This document shows positions 55,013 to 63,792 of a stretch of DNA of 64,000 bases, one piece after another. The DNA is from Paracoccus bogoriensis (GTDB lineage: Bacteria > Pseudomonadota > Alphaproteobacteria > Rhodobacterales > Rhodobacteraceae), in assembly GCF_019431455.1 (NCBI RefSeq), contig NZ_JAHYSR010000006.1, positions 56,075-120,074 of the forward strand. Reading direction: 5' to 3'. Within the stretch, counting starts at the first letter, position 1. The number at the start of each line of letters is the position of its first letter. The notes below the pieces were generated by a model that searched no databases, was not told where the DNA came from, and saw only the letters and a list, made by a program, of their open reading frames with translations. The translations under genes were made by a program, and so were the position numbers.

Positions 55013-55069
55013 CCCCGGGATATTTCTACCCAGGCAAATGGCCTTTGCCTGGGTCCAAATATCCCGGGG
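55013..55069. repeat. Long near-perfect inverted repeat
   Basis: Arms of 26 nt at 55013-55038 and 55044-55069 pair except for a 2-nt internal loop: CCCCGGGATATTT with AAATATCCCGGGG, then ACCCAGGCAAA with TTTGCCTGGGT, around a TGGCC loop. It lies between convergent genes and may terminate both. The same CCCCGGGATATT-CAGGCAAA word appears once near 18768-18796. Confidence 0.75.
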
Positions 55070-55102
55070 AGTCGCTGTCACGCGACGGGGGCAGAGCCCC
55101 CT

Positions 55103-56080
55103 TTACCGCCCCCGGATGCGCGGGTCCATCGCGTCGCGAAGCCCGTCGCCGATATAGTTCACACAGAGCACCGTCAGCGAAATCAGCAGTCCGGGGAAGA
55201 TCACCCGCCAAGGGTAGAGCACCATCTGGTCAACCGCGTCGAAAAGCAGCCGGCCCCAGGTCGGGAAATCGGGCGGGAACCCCAGGCCGAGAAAGCTGAG
55301 GGCGGATTCGGTGATGATGGCGGTTGCGATGCCAAGCGTTGCCGCGACCATGATCGGCGACATGACGTTGGGCAGGACGTGTCGCAGGATCAACCTGTGG
55401 GCCGGGGTGCCGATCGAACGTGCGGCAAGGATGAATTCGCGTTCCTTCAGGCCCAGCACCTCGCCGCGGACGATGCGGGCCGCCTGCATCCAGCTGGTCG
55501 CGCCGATTGCGGTCACGATCAGCAGAAACATCCCGAATGCCGAGCCGAAATTCTGCGACAGGGGCTCGCGGAACAGCGTCACCATCAGCAGAAGCAGCGG
55601 CAGCAGGGGCAGTGCAAGAAAGAGCTCGGTCATCCGCATGAGCGGTGCGTCGAGCCTGCGGAAATAGCCTGACAGCACGCCGATCAGGCTGCCGAGAAAG
55701 ATGGCGATGATCATTGCCGTCAACCCGACCGCAATCGAGACTCGACCCCCGGCCATCAGCCGTGCCAGCAGATCCCGGCCCAATTGGTCGGTGCCCAGAG
55801 GATGCGCCAGGGAAAACCCCTGGTTTCGGGCGCGGATATCCACATAGGTCGGGTCGATTCGCCAGATCAGGGGGCCGATCGAGACAAAGAGGATGATCCC
55901 CCCAAAGACTGTCAGCGCGACCATTGCGCCGCGATGGCGTCGGAACTGGCGCCAGATGTCGGACCATTGGCTGCGGTGGTTTTCGTTGTTTACCGCCATC
56001 ACGGCGGACGAAAGTGCGGCCGGATTCGTGGCGCCTGCGGCCGAGGTCACGTCAGGGGTCGGGCGTTGCGGCTCAGTCAT
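55103..56080 (-). CDS. Peptide/nickel ABC transporter permease, OppC/DppC type
   Basis: The 325-residue permease from ATG 56080 has a hydrophilic N-terminal lead, then six helices. OppC-type marks are GTDQLGRDLLARLMAGGRVS, ATSWMQAARIVRGEVLGLKE as the ATPase-docking loop and ALSFLGLGFPPDFPTWGRLL. It overlaps the DppB-like gene by 8 nt. Together with the DppB-like protein, the binding protein and the divergent fused ATPase it forms a complete importer. Confidence 0.92.
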   Translation of the reverse strand: MTEPQRPTPDVTSAAGATNPAALSSAVMAVNNENHRSQWSDIWRQFRRHRGAMVALTVFGGIILFVSIGPLIWRIDPTYVDIRARNQGFSLAHPLGTDQLGRDLLARLMAGGRVSIAVGLTAMIIAIFLGSLIGVLSGYFRRLDAPLMRMTELFLALPLLPLLLLMVTLFREPLSQNFGSAFGMFLLIVTAIGATSWMQAARIVRGEVLGLKEREFILAARSIGTPAHRLILRHVLPNVMSPIMVAATLGIATAIITESALSFLGLGFPPDFPTWGRLLFDAVDQMVLYPWRVIFPGLLISLTVLCVNYIGDGLRDAMDPRIRGR

Positions 56081-57080
56081 AGCGGATCCTCGGGTCGAGC
56101 ACGCCATACAGGATGTCTGCGATCAGGGTGAAGACCACGATCAGGATGGCGAAGATGAAGGTCAGCGTCATCACCATCGGGATGTCGTTGGCGTAGATGG
56201 ACGAGATCAGCAATTGCCCAAGTCCGTTCACGCGGAACACCTGTTCGGTGATGATCGCGCCGCCGAAGACCGCAGGCAGACCAAGCGCGATCACCGTCAC
56301 GACCGGGATGAGGCTGTTGCGCAGTGCATGTTTCAGCACGACCTTGCGTTCCGACAGGCCCTTGGCCCGTGCCGTGCGGATGTAGTCCTGGCTGAGATTG
56401 TCCAGCATCGAAGAGCGCATGAACCGGCTGATCTGCGCGGCATTGTAGAGCGCCAGCACCGTCACGGGCATGACCATCTGTCGGGCCTGCGCCAGAAAGC
56501 TGTCCCAGTCCCGCACGACAAGCGTGGTATCATAGACCGAAGGAAACCATTGCAGGTTCACCGCAAAGACGATGATAAGCACAACCCCGGTGAAGAAGGT
56601 CGGCATCGAGAAACCGACCATCGAGATGAAAGTCCCGATCTGGTCGAACAGGCTGTATTGGCGATAGGCCGATAGGATCCCGATGGGAATCGCGATCAGG
56701 ACGCCCACGACATAGGACATACCGACGACGGTCAGCGTCTGCGGCAGGCGCTGCGCGATCACGTCGAAAACCGGGCTGCGCGACTGGAAGCTGACGATGC
56801 GCTGCATCCCCTCGCTGAAGCTGGTGCCGAACCAGCGATCGGTCCAGTAGAGCGGCTCGACCCAGAAGAATTGCTTGAGCCACAAAAGATAGCGGATCGG
56901 CCAGGGTTCGCCCAGACCAAGCGCGGCGCGCATCCGTTCGCGGACCTCGGGCGGCACGGTCAACGGCACGTCGCCCAGGGGATCGCCCGGCGATGCCTCA
57001 AGCAGCAGGAAGATGACCAGCGAGATGAAAAGAAGTGTCGGGATCGCCAGCAGAAGCCGGCGGATGATGAATGTCAGCAT
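56073..57080 (-). CDS. Peptide/nickel ABC transporter permease, OppB/DppB type
   Basis: The 335-residue first permease of the importer opens LTFIIRRLLLAIPTLLFISL then PGDPLGD, the standard DppB N-terminus. The docking loop reads YIRTARAKGLSERKVVLKHA and the last helices include VITEQVFRVNGLGQL-like sequence (IITEQVFRVNGLGQLLISSI). An insertion around residues 60-100 (WVEPLYWTDRWFGTSFSEGM) is as in the longer DppB proteins. It lies 116 bp after the binding-protein gene. Confidence 0.92.
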   Translation of the reverse strand: MLTFIIRRLLLAIPTLLFISLVIFLLLEASPGDPLGDVPLTVPPEVRERMRAALGLGEPWPIRYLLWLKQFFWVEPLYWTDRWFGTSFSEGMQRIVSFQSRSPVFDVIAQRLPQTLTVVGMSYVVGVLIAIPIGILSAYRQYSLFDQIGTFISMVGFSMPTFFTGVVLIIVFAVNLQWFPSVYDTTLVVRDWDSFLAQARQMVMPVTVLALYNAAQISRFMRSSMLDNLSQDYIRTARAKGLSERKVVLKHALRNSLIPVVTVIALGLPAVFGGAIITEQVFRVNGLGQLLISSIYANDIPMVMTLTFIFAILIVVFTLIADILYGVLDPRIRYD

Positions 57081-57196
57081 GGCGCCTCAACAGCAAGGGA
57101 CAGGCATGGGCCGCCTCTCTGTCGTGGCCCCGCGCAAGGGCGGGGCCGGGAAAGAGAGGCGCCGCCCCGGTCGCGCGGACCAGAGCGGCGCGGCGG

Positions 57197-58903
57197 TCAC
57201 TGCGGGATGCGGTACCAGTCCACCGCGTTCCAGATCTCGCTGTCCCAGGCGTTCAGCTCGACTCCGCCAAGCGAATTGGAATGGGCCGACGCGGTGCCGC
57301 GATAAACCAACGGGATGATCGCGTTGCTGTCCTTGGTCAGCATGTCATTCATGCGGCGGCCCATGGCGGCGCGTTCCTCGGGGTCGATGATCGTGCCCAG
57401 CTCGCTGACAAGCCGGTCATATTCTTCGTCGCAGAAGCGGCTGATATTCTCGCCCTGCCACTGGTTCGCAGGCGAGGGCGCCTTGTTGCAGGTGAATTTC
57501 GACAGATAGGCTGTCGGGTTCACACCGTCGAAATTGTCGGCATACATCTGCACGTCCGCATAGAACTTTTGCAGCGTGTCGGGTGAGCCCGCATCCGATC
57601 CGAAGAAGACCGAGGCGTCGATCGTCTTCAGCTCGGTCTCGATGCCGATTTCAGACCACCATTGCTTGATCAGCGCCTGAAAGTCCTGACGCACCGCGTT
57701 GACCGAGGTCTGAAAGAGCATCCGCAATTCGACGCCATCCTTGGCGCGGATGCCGTTCGGGCCGCGCACCCAGCCCGCCTCGTCCAGCAGGGCGTTGGCG
57801 CCCTCGATGTCCTGGGTCAGGCATTCGGTGTTGTCAGACGCCCAGGCCTCGGGCGCGGGGACATAGTTGCAGGTCGGCTGACCGGCGGTGCCATAGCCGA
57901 TCTCGACCAGCAATTCGCGGTCGATCGCCATGGACAGCGCGCGGCGCACGGCCGGGTCGGACAGGAAGGGATGCGGATGCGCGCGGGTCGAACGTTCATC
58001 GGCCGGCAGCGATGACGAGGGGTCGGTCAGGTTCACATGGATCCGTTCGACAAGGCTGCCGAAGGCGGCCGAGACCTGGCCGCGACCGGCGGCGACCATG
58101 CCGGCGATCACGTCCGGGGCCAGTTGGGTGTTCCAGGCATAATCGAACTCGCCCGTTTCCAGCACCGAACGCGCGGCGCCTGCAGCGTCGCCCCCGCCCT
58201 TGACCAGCACCGTCGCGAAGGCGGGCTTGGCCGGGTCGCGGTATTCGGGGTTCGCTTCCAGGCTGATCGTGTCGTTGGTCAGGAACTGCGTCACCCGGAA
58301 GCCGCCGGTCCCGATCGGGTTGAAGTTCTGTTCGGTGCAGGTGGGCGCATCGGCCCCAAGGCAGTTCTGGAACTGCGCCTTTTGCAGGATCGGCGTCTGC
58401 GAGCCGACGAAGGCGGTAAAGGGATCGGGGCGCGGCTCGGTGAAGTTGATGCGCACGGTATGCGGATCAATCGCCTCGACCGAAGCGACGCCCTCGAACT
58501 TGGCCAATTGCGAACAGCCGCCTTCGGGATGCATGCAATATTCGGCTGTAAAGACCACGTCATCGGCGGTGAAGTCGGTGCCGTCCGACCATTTCACGTC
58601 GTCGCGCAGCTTCCAGGTGACCGAACGCAGATCCTCGGCGATACCGCCATTCTCGAGGCTGGGCAGTTCGGCGGCCAGGCGCGGATACATGTTCCCCTGT
58701 GCGTCGAAGCCGGCCAGAGGTTCCAGCGTCAGGCTGGAGGCGATCATCTCCTTGGTACCACCTGACAGATAGGGGTTCATCGTCGAGGGGGCCTGCCACA
58801 GGATCATGTTCAGCTGGCCATCGCGGCCGCGTTCGGCCATCGCGGCTGGTGCCATGACCAGCGTCGCGGCGGCGCCCATCAGAACGGTCTTCAATCTCAT
58901 CAC
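57197..58903 (-). CDS. Peptide ABC transporter substrate-binding protein
   Basis: The 568-residue family-5 (DppA/OppA-like) periplasmic protein has a signal peptide ending MAPAAMAE near residue 24. Marks include LAAELPSLENGG, VTWKLRDDVKWSDGTDFTAD then DVVFTAEYC, the family signature near the N-terminus, and NPIGTGGFRVTQFL. Two cysteine pairs are present. Ligand unknown; the linked M20 amidohydrolase suggests N-acyl amino acids or peptides. First gene of the minus-strand half of a divergent cluster. Confidence 0.9.
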   Translation of the reverse strand: MMRLKTVLMGAAATLVMAPAAMAERGRDGQLNMILWQAPSTMNPYLSGGTKEMIASSLTLEPLAGFDAQGNMYPRLAAELPSLENGGIAEDLRSVTWKLRDDVKWSDGTDFTADDVVFTAEYCMHPEGGCSQLAKFEGVASVEAIDPHTVRINFTEPRPDPFTAFVGSQTPILQKAQFQNCLGADAPTCTEQNFNPIGTGGFRVTQFLTNDTISLEANPEYRDPAKPAFATVLVKGGGDAAGAARSVLETGEFDYAWNTQLAPDVIAGMVAAGRGQVSAAFGSLVERIHVNLTDPSSSLPADERSTRAHPHPFLSDPAVRRALSMAIDRELLVEIGYGTAGQPTCNYVPAPEAWASDNTECLTQDIEGANALLDEAGWVRGPNGIRAKDGVELRMLFQTSVNAVRQDFQALIKQWWSEIGIETELKTIDASVFFGSDAGSPDTLQKFYADVQMYADNFDGVNPTAYLSKFTCNKAPSPANQWQGENISRFCDEEYDRLVSELGTIIDPEERAAMGRRMNDMLTKDSNAIIPLVYRGTASAHSNSLGGVELNAWDSEIWNAVDWYRIPQ

Positions 58904-59144
58904 TCTCTCCTGTCGGGTGTCGTGTGCGTGGGGCAGTCACGTCACACCGGCCTTCTTCGGGCCATCTGTCCGGTCCTTCCCGCCTCTGCCAGCGTCGGGC
59001 TGCCCCAAGCGGAATGCGCGCATCATCAGATGAAGACCGCGCGAAAAGCAAGTCCATTCGCACAGGCTCGCACATGCGGTTTCGGCTTTGACTTTCGCAG
59101 GGCATTGGCTAGCCTGCCCTCTTGGATCTTGCCGGGGGCCTGTG

Positions 59145-60977
59145 ATGCTGGATGAAAAACCACTTGTTTCCATCGAGAAACTGCGCGTCGAGTTCGAAAC
59201 GAACGACGGCGTGGTGGTGGGGGTCAAGGATGTCAGCTTCCAGATCAGGCCCGGCGAATGCGTCTGCGTCGTGGGCGAATCCGGGTCGGGAAAGTCCGTC
59301 AGTTCCCTGTCGCTGATGCGGCTTGTCGAATATGGCGGCGGCACGATCGCAGGCGGCAGCCTGATGTTCGACACGGGCGATGGCAAGCCCATCGACCTGG
59401 CGCGCCAGTCCAGCGCCACGATGCGCGACATCCGCGGCAACCAGATCGGCATGATCTTCCAGGAACCGATGACGGCGCTGAATCCGGTCTTTACCGTCGG
59501 CGACCAGTTGACCGAGGGGCTGATCGCCCATCGCGGGCTGACGAAATCCGAGGCCCGCGCCCGCGCGTTGGAGATCCTGCGCCAGGTCCGCATTCCCGAA
59601 CCCGAACGCCGCATGAGCCAATATCCGCACGAATTGTCGGGCGGGATGCGCCAGCGCGTTGTCATCGCCATCGCCATGGCCTGCGAGCCGCGCCTGCTGA
59701 TCTGCGACGAGCCAACCACGGCGCTGGACGTGACCATCCAGGCCGAGATCCTGGCCCTGATCGACCGGCTCAAGCGGGAAAAGCAGATTGCTGTCCTGTT
59801 CATCACCCATGACATGGCGGTGGTCGCGCAGATGGCAGACCGCGTCGTGGTCATGTATCGCGGCGCCAAGGTCGAGGAAGGCCCTGTCGAGCAGATCTTC
59901 GAGAACCCGCGCGAGGATTACACAAGGATGCTGCTGGCCGCCGTGCCGCGTTTGGGCGAGATGACCGGCAAGCCTGCGCCCGAACGGCTGCGCCTGATGC
60001 GCGACGGCAGCGTCTCGACACCCCAGCCGATCATCGTCCAGAACCCGAAGCCGCTGCTGAGCGTGAAGAACCTGACGACGCGCTTTCCCGTCAAGGGCGG
60101 CATCCTGCGCCGCACCGTGGCGCGCGTCCACGCGGTCGAGGATGTCAGCTTTACCCTGAATGCGGGCGAGACCCTGTCCCTGGTCGGCGAATCGGGTTGC
60201 GGGAAATCCACCACCGGCCGGTCGATCCTGCGTCTGGTCGAACCCGAATCGGGCAGCGTCGATCTGGACGGCACCGATGTGCTGGCCCTGCCGGCGCGCG
60301 CGCTGCGCCGGGCGCGGCGCGACATGCAGATGATCTTTCAGGATCCGTTCGCCAGCCTCGATCCGCATATGAAGCTCTATGACCAGGTGGCCGAGCCGCT
60401 GGAGAATTACGGCATCGGCTCGCGCAGCGAGCGGCAGGATCGGGTCGCCGCCCTCTTCGACCGGGTGGAACTGCCCCGCAGCTTCATGCGCCGCTATCCC
60501 CATGAAATGTCGGGCGGCCAGCGCCAGCGCATTGCGATCGCCCGCGCCCTGGCGCTGAACCCGCGGCTGATCATCGCCGATGAGGCCGTGTCCGCGCTGG
60601 ATGTGTCGGTGCAGGCGCAGGTGTTGAACCTGCTGATGGAGTTGCAGCAGGATCTGGGGATTTCCATGCTGTTCATCAGCCATGACATGGCGGTGGTGGA
60701 ACGCGTCAGCCATCATGTCGGCGTCATGTATCTGGGGCGCATCGTCGAGATCGGCACCCGCCAGCAGGTTTTCGAGAACCCCCAGCACGCCTATACGCGG
60801 CAGCTCATGGCCGCTGTTCCGGTAGCCGATCCGCGCCAGAAGAAGATCCGCGAGGATCTGAACTTCCGCCCCATTCCCTCGCCGATCCATCCGGTGGATT
60901 ACATTGCCAGGCCGTCGATCTATCGCGAAGTGGCGCCGGGCCATCGGGTGCTGGTCGATCCGGTGACGCATTCCTAA
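59145..60977 (+). CDS. Fused DppD-DppF-type ABC ATPase
   Basis: One 610-residue protein holds both ATPases of the peptide importer. Domain 1: Walker A GESGSGKSVS at 44-53, signature LSGGMRQRVVIAIAMA and Walker B LLICDEPTTALD. Domain 2: Walker A GESGCGKSTTG near 348, signature MSGGQRQRIAIARALA and Walker B LIIADEAVSALD, with a Val-Ser change of the usual EPVSALD. Each domain ends with an oligopeptide-transporter C-terminal piece (ENPREDYTRMLLAAVP; NPQHAYTRQLMAAVP). GTG 59142 is an alternative start. Divergent from the binding protein across 241 bp. Confidence 0.93.
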   Translation: MLDEKPLVSIEKLRVEFETNDGVVVGVKDVSFQIRPGECVCVVGESGSGKSVSSLSLMRLVEYGGGTIAGGSLMFDTGDGKPIDLARQSSATMRDIRGNQIGMIFQEPMTALNPVFTVGDQLTEGLIAHRGLTKSEARARALEILRQVRIPEPERRMSQYPHELSGGMRQRVVIAIAMACEPRLLICDEPTTALDVTIQAEILALIDRLKREKQIAVLFITHDMAVVAQMADRVVVMYRGAKVEEGPVEQIFENPREDYTRMLLAAVPRLGEMTGKPAPERLRLMRDGSVSTPQPIIVQNPKPLLSVKNLTTRFPVKGGILRRTVARVHAVEDVSFTLNAGETLSLVGESGCGKSTTGRSILRLVEPESGSVDLDGTDVLALPARALRRARRDMQMIFQDPFASLDPHMKLYDQVAEPLENYGIGSRSERQDRVAALFDRVELPRSFMRRYPHEMSGGQRQRIAIARALALNPRLIIADEAVSALDVSVQAQVLNLLMELQQDLGISMLFISHDMAVVERVSHHVGVMYLGRIVEIGTRQQVFENPQHAYTRQLMAAVPVADPRQKKIREDLNFRPIPSPIHPVDYIARPSIYREVAPGHRVLVDPVTHS

Positions 60978-61050
60978 GGCAGGCGGCATCCGGCCTCTTG
61001 CAGATGATGCAGGAAATCGCCACGCTACCGCCGTGAAGGAGACCGAACCA

Positions 61051-62217
61051 ATGCCTGTCAAGAACCGATTTGCCGAATTGCTGCCCGAAATCACCGCCTG
61101 GCGCCGGGATTTTCACGAGAATCCCGAACTGCTCTACGAGGTGCATCGCACGGCGGGACGGGTCGCCGAATTGCTGCGTGAATTCGGCTGTGACGAGGTG
61201 ACGACAGGCGTGGGGCGCACCGGCGTCGTGGGCGTGATCAAGGGGCGCACCAACAATAGCGGTCGCGTGATCGGCCTGCGCGCTGATATGGACGCTCTGC
61301 CCATCCATGAACAGACCGGCGCGCCCCATGCCTCGAAAGTGCCCGGCAAGATGCATGCCTGCGGCCATGACGGTCACACCGCCATGCTGCTGGGGGCCGC
61401 GAAATACCTGGCCGAGACGCGCAATTTCGACGGCACCGCCGTGGTGATCTTCCAGCCCGCCGAAGAAGGCGGCGGCGGCGGTCTGGCCATGGTTCAGGAC
61501 GGCCTGGTGGATCGCTGGAAGATCGACGAATTCTACGGCATGCACAACATGCCCGGCCTGCCGGTGGGCAGTTTCGCCATCAAGCCCGGCCCGATGATGG
61601 CCGCCGCCGACCAGTTCGACATCACCGTGACCGGCAAGGGTGGCCACGCGGCCAAGCCTCATGACTGCATCGACACGACGCTGACGGCGGCCCAGATCAT
61701 CGTTGCGCTGCAATCCGTGGTGTCGCGCAACATCGACCCGCTGAAAAACGCGGTGATCTCGGTCTGTGTCGTCTCGACGGATTCGACCGCGCATAACGTG
61801 ATCCCGCAGGTCGTGACGCTGAAGGGAACGGCCCGCAGCCTCGACGCTGGCGTGCGCGACCAGCTGGAAGAGGGCATTACCCGCGTCGCCACCCATGTCG
61901 CGGCGGCGATGGGGGCCACGGCGGTCGTCGATTACCAGCGCGGCTACCCCGTGACCATGAACGACGATCAGGCGACACAATGGGCCGCCGAGGTAGCGCG
62001 CGCCATCGCCGGGGACATCAAGACCGACATGGAGCCGATGATGGGGGGCGAGGATTTCAGCTACATGCTGAACGAACGCCCCGGCGCCTATATCTGGGTC
62101 GGCAATGGGGATACGGCCATGGTCCACCACCCGGCTTATGATTTCAACGACGAGGCGATCCCGGCTGGCGCAAGCTGGTATGCCGGCATGGTCGAGGCCC
62201 GCCTGCCGGCCGCGTGA
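61051..62217 (+). CDS. M20 family amidohydrolase
   Basis: The 388-residue zinc hydrolase is of the hippurate hydrolase/N-acyl-L-amino acid amidohydrolase group. Metal-binding blocks are GLRADMDALPI, MHACGHDGHTAMLL (Cys104, His106), FQPAEEGGGGG (Glu138/139) and MMGGEDFSYML near the C-terminus. The dimerisation domain includes TVTGKGGHAAKPHDCIDT. Start ATG 61051 has AAGGAGA upstream. It lies 73 bp after the fused ATPase, so imported acylated amino acids or peptides may be its substrates. Confidence 0.9.
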   Translation: MPVKNRFAELLPEITAWRRDFHENPELLYEVHRTAGRVAELLREFGCDEVTTGVGRTGVVGVIKGRTNNSGRVIGLRADMDALPIHEQTGAPHASKVPGKMHACGHDGHTAMLLGAAKYLAETRNFDGTAVVIFQPAEEGGGGGLAMVQDGLVDRWKIDEFYGMHNMPGLPVGSFAIKPGPMMAAADQFDITVTGKGGHAAKPHDCIDTTLTAAQIIVALQSVVSRNIDPLKNAVISVCVVSTDSTAHNVIPQVVTLKGTARSLDAGVRDQLEEGITRVATHVAAAMGATAVVDYQRGYPVTMNDDQATQWAAEVARAIAGDIKTDMEPMMGGEDFSYMLNERPGAYIWVGNGDTAMVHHPAYDFNDEAIPAGASWYAGMVEARLPAA

Positions 62218-62295
62218 CCACGACCCGATGTCGCGGCGCGGCCGCGCGCCGTCGCAAACGGATTGTCATTGGCGAAGGATCGGGGGAAATGTCAC

Positions 62296-62323
62296 AGGGC
62301 GCGAGACTGTGATCTCGCGCCCT
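62296..62323. terminator. Hairpin between the amidohydrolase gene and purU
   Basis: AGGGCGCGAGA and TCTCGCGCCCT are perfect 11-bp arms around CTGTGA, followed by TCTC rather than a T-run. It lies 79 bp after the amidohydrolase stop and 33 bp before the purU start. A terminator for the upstream operon is the simplest reading; a role in the purU leader cannot be excluded. Confidence 0.6.
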
Positions 62324-62355
62324 TCTCACGTCCGATGTCAAGGAACGACCGACGC

Positions 62356-63240
62356 ATGAACAGCTATACCCTGCGCGTGACCTGCGCCTCGACCCGCGGC
62401 ATCGTCGCCGCCATTTCGGGCGCGCTTGCGGATGCGGATTGCAACATCACCGACAGCGCCCAGTTCGACGATGCCGAGACCGGCCGCTTCTTCATGCGCG
62501 TCAGCTTCCGGTCCGAGGGCGCGGCCACGCTGGACAGCCTGCGCGCCGATTTCGCGCCCATCGCGGACCGCTTCGGAATGCAGGTCGATCTATCCGATGA
62601 TGCGGTCAAGAAAAAGGTCGTGATCATGGTCAGCCGGTTCGGGCATTGCCTGAACGATCTGCTCTATCGCTGGCGGATCGGGGCGCTGCCGATCGAGATC
62701 GTGGGCGTCATCTCGAACCATATGGATTACCAGAAGGTCGTCGTGAACCACGACATCCCGTTTCATTACATTCGCGTCACGCCCGAGAACAAGCCCGAAG
62801 CCGAGGCTGCACAAATGCGTGTGATCGAGGAGGCCGGCGCCGATCTGATTGTCCTGGCGCGCTACATGCAGGTTCTGTCGGATCGGATGTGCCAGCAGAT
62901 GTCCGGACGGATCATCAACATCCACCATTCGTTTCTGCCCAGCTTCAAAGGCGCCAACCCCTACAAGCAGGCCTATGAACGCGGCGTGAAGCTGATCGGG
63001 GCGACCAGCCATTATGTGACCGCAGATCTGGACGAAGGACCGATCATCGAACAGGATACGGTGCGTGTGACACATGCCCAATCGCCTGCCGATTACGTAA
63101 GCCTTGGCCGCGATGTCGAGGCACAGGTTCTGGCCCGCGCGATCCACGCTCATATCCATGGGCGTGTCTTTTTGAACGGCGACAAGACTGTGGTCTTTCC
63201 GCCCTCGCCGGGCAGCTATGCCAGCGAACGCATGGGCTGA
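62356..63240 (+). CDS. purU: Formyltetrahydrofolate deformylase
   Basis: PurU hydrolyses 10-formyl-THF to formate and THF, balancing one-carbon pools. The 294-residue protein has an N-terminal ACT regulatory domain (1-85, TLRVTCASTRGIVAAISGAL, NITDSAQFDD) and a formyltransferase-fold catalytic domain. The active site is seen in INIHHSFLPSFKGANPYKQA (Asn/His) and TSHYVTADLDEGPIIEQD (Asp). ATG 62356 is chosen because the upstream extension crosses the hairpin. It is the last chromosomal gene before the IS debris. Confidence 0.95.
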   Translation: MNSYTLRVTCASTRGIVAAISGALADADCNITDSAQFDDAETGRFFMRVSFRSEGAATLDSLRADFAPIADRFGMQVDLSDDAVKKKVVIMVSRFGHCLNDLLYRWRIGALPIEIVGVISNHMDYQKVVVNHDIPFHYIRVTPENKPEAEAAQMRVIEEAGADLIVLARYMQVLSDRMCQQMSGRIINIHHSFLPSFKGANPYKQAYERGVKLIGATSHYVTADLDEGPIIEQDTVRVTHAQSPADYVSLGRDVEAQVLARAIHAHIHGRVFLNGDKTVVFPPSPGSYASERMG

Positions 63241-63403
63241 GACCCGCCGCGAATGGCAGGCGGGCAGGGGACTTTGCGCCCCCGTCCCGCAAGCCCGCCC
63301 CCCGGCAGGAGATCTGTCCCGAGGCAAATCCTGGAGCGTCTCAGCCGTTCCCGAACCGGTAGGTATTCCTCACGGGGCTTTGTGTGATTCAGAATACCTG
63401 GCT

Positions 63404-63484
63404 GTTCAGTCCCGGCATCTGGTGGATCGGGTTGACGATGACACTGCCTGCTCTGAAGTCCAGACCTTGCAGACGTCTTCTTAG
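63404..63484 (-). pseudogene. IS481-type element end
   Basis: On the minus strand the sequence reads LQGLDFRAGSVIVNPIHQMPG then LNS, aligning with the tail of the IS481 remnant at 33719-33795 (about four of five bases shared). Only the last 25 or so codons and the outer end remain. The region 63241-63400 after purU holds GC-rich palindromic sequence and no gene. Confidence 0.6.
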
Positions 63485-63494
63485 GGCCTGATTG

Positions 63495-63758
63495 TCATGC
63501 GCTCGAACCTGCGTTTGCCAGTGGGCTCGAACCATGTATGGATGGCTCCCGCAGGGAAAGGGTTTTTCGGTTGATGCTGGTGTAATATCGGTTGCGGCCA
63601 TGTATACGGCGTCTGGATTGCAGCACGTTGGCTGCGCGCCCTGATGAATGTCCGCGGTCGCTTTGGTCCCAATCAATGGCACGCGCTTCAAGGCGCTCCG
63701 GTCCGAACAGGGTGTCCTTGGCGATATGTCCGTCATTTGCCATCATCTCACGATGCAC
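63495..63758 (-). CDS. Unassigned 87-codon open frame, possibly IS-derived
   Basis: From ATG 63758 the frame reads MHREMMANDGHIAKDTLFGP, then RRIHGRNRYYTSINRKTLSL, ending NAGSSA. A start 15 bp further in (MANDGH) is equally possible. It lies between IS481 and IS110 remnants and may be part of yet another transposon. No family is recognised. Coding status is uncertain because an overlapping second minus-strand frame is open through the same region. Confidence 0.2.
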   Translation of the reverse strand: MHREMMANDGHIAKDTLFGPERLEARAIDWDQSDRGHSSGRAANVLQSRRRIHGRNRYYTSINRKTLSLREPSIHGSSPLANAGSSA

Positions 63759-63792
63759 TTGCCTTCTGGGGGGGGTAATTCCCCCGCGTCTG

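Noticed and set aside
62218..62355. Folate or purine riboswitch before purU
   Set aside because: Only a simple hairpin is visible; no conserved ZTP/THF/glycine riboswitch core could be recognised by eye.
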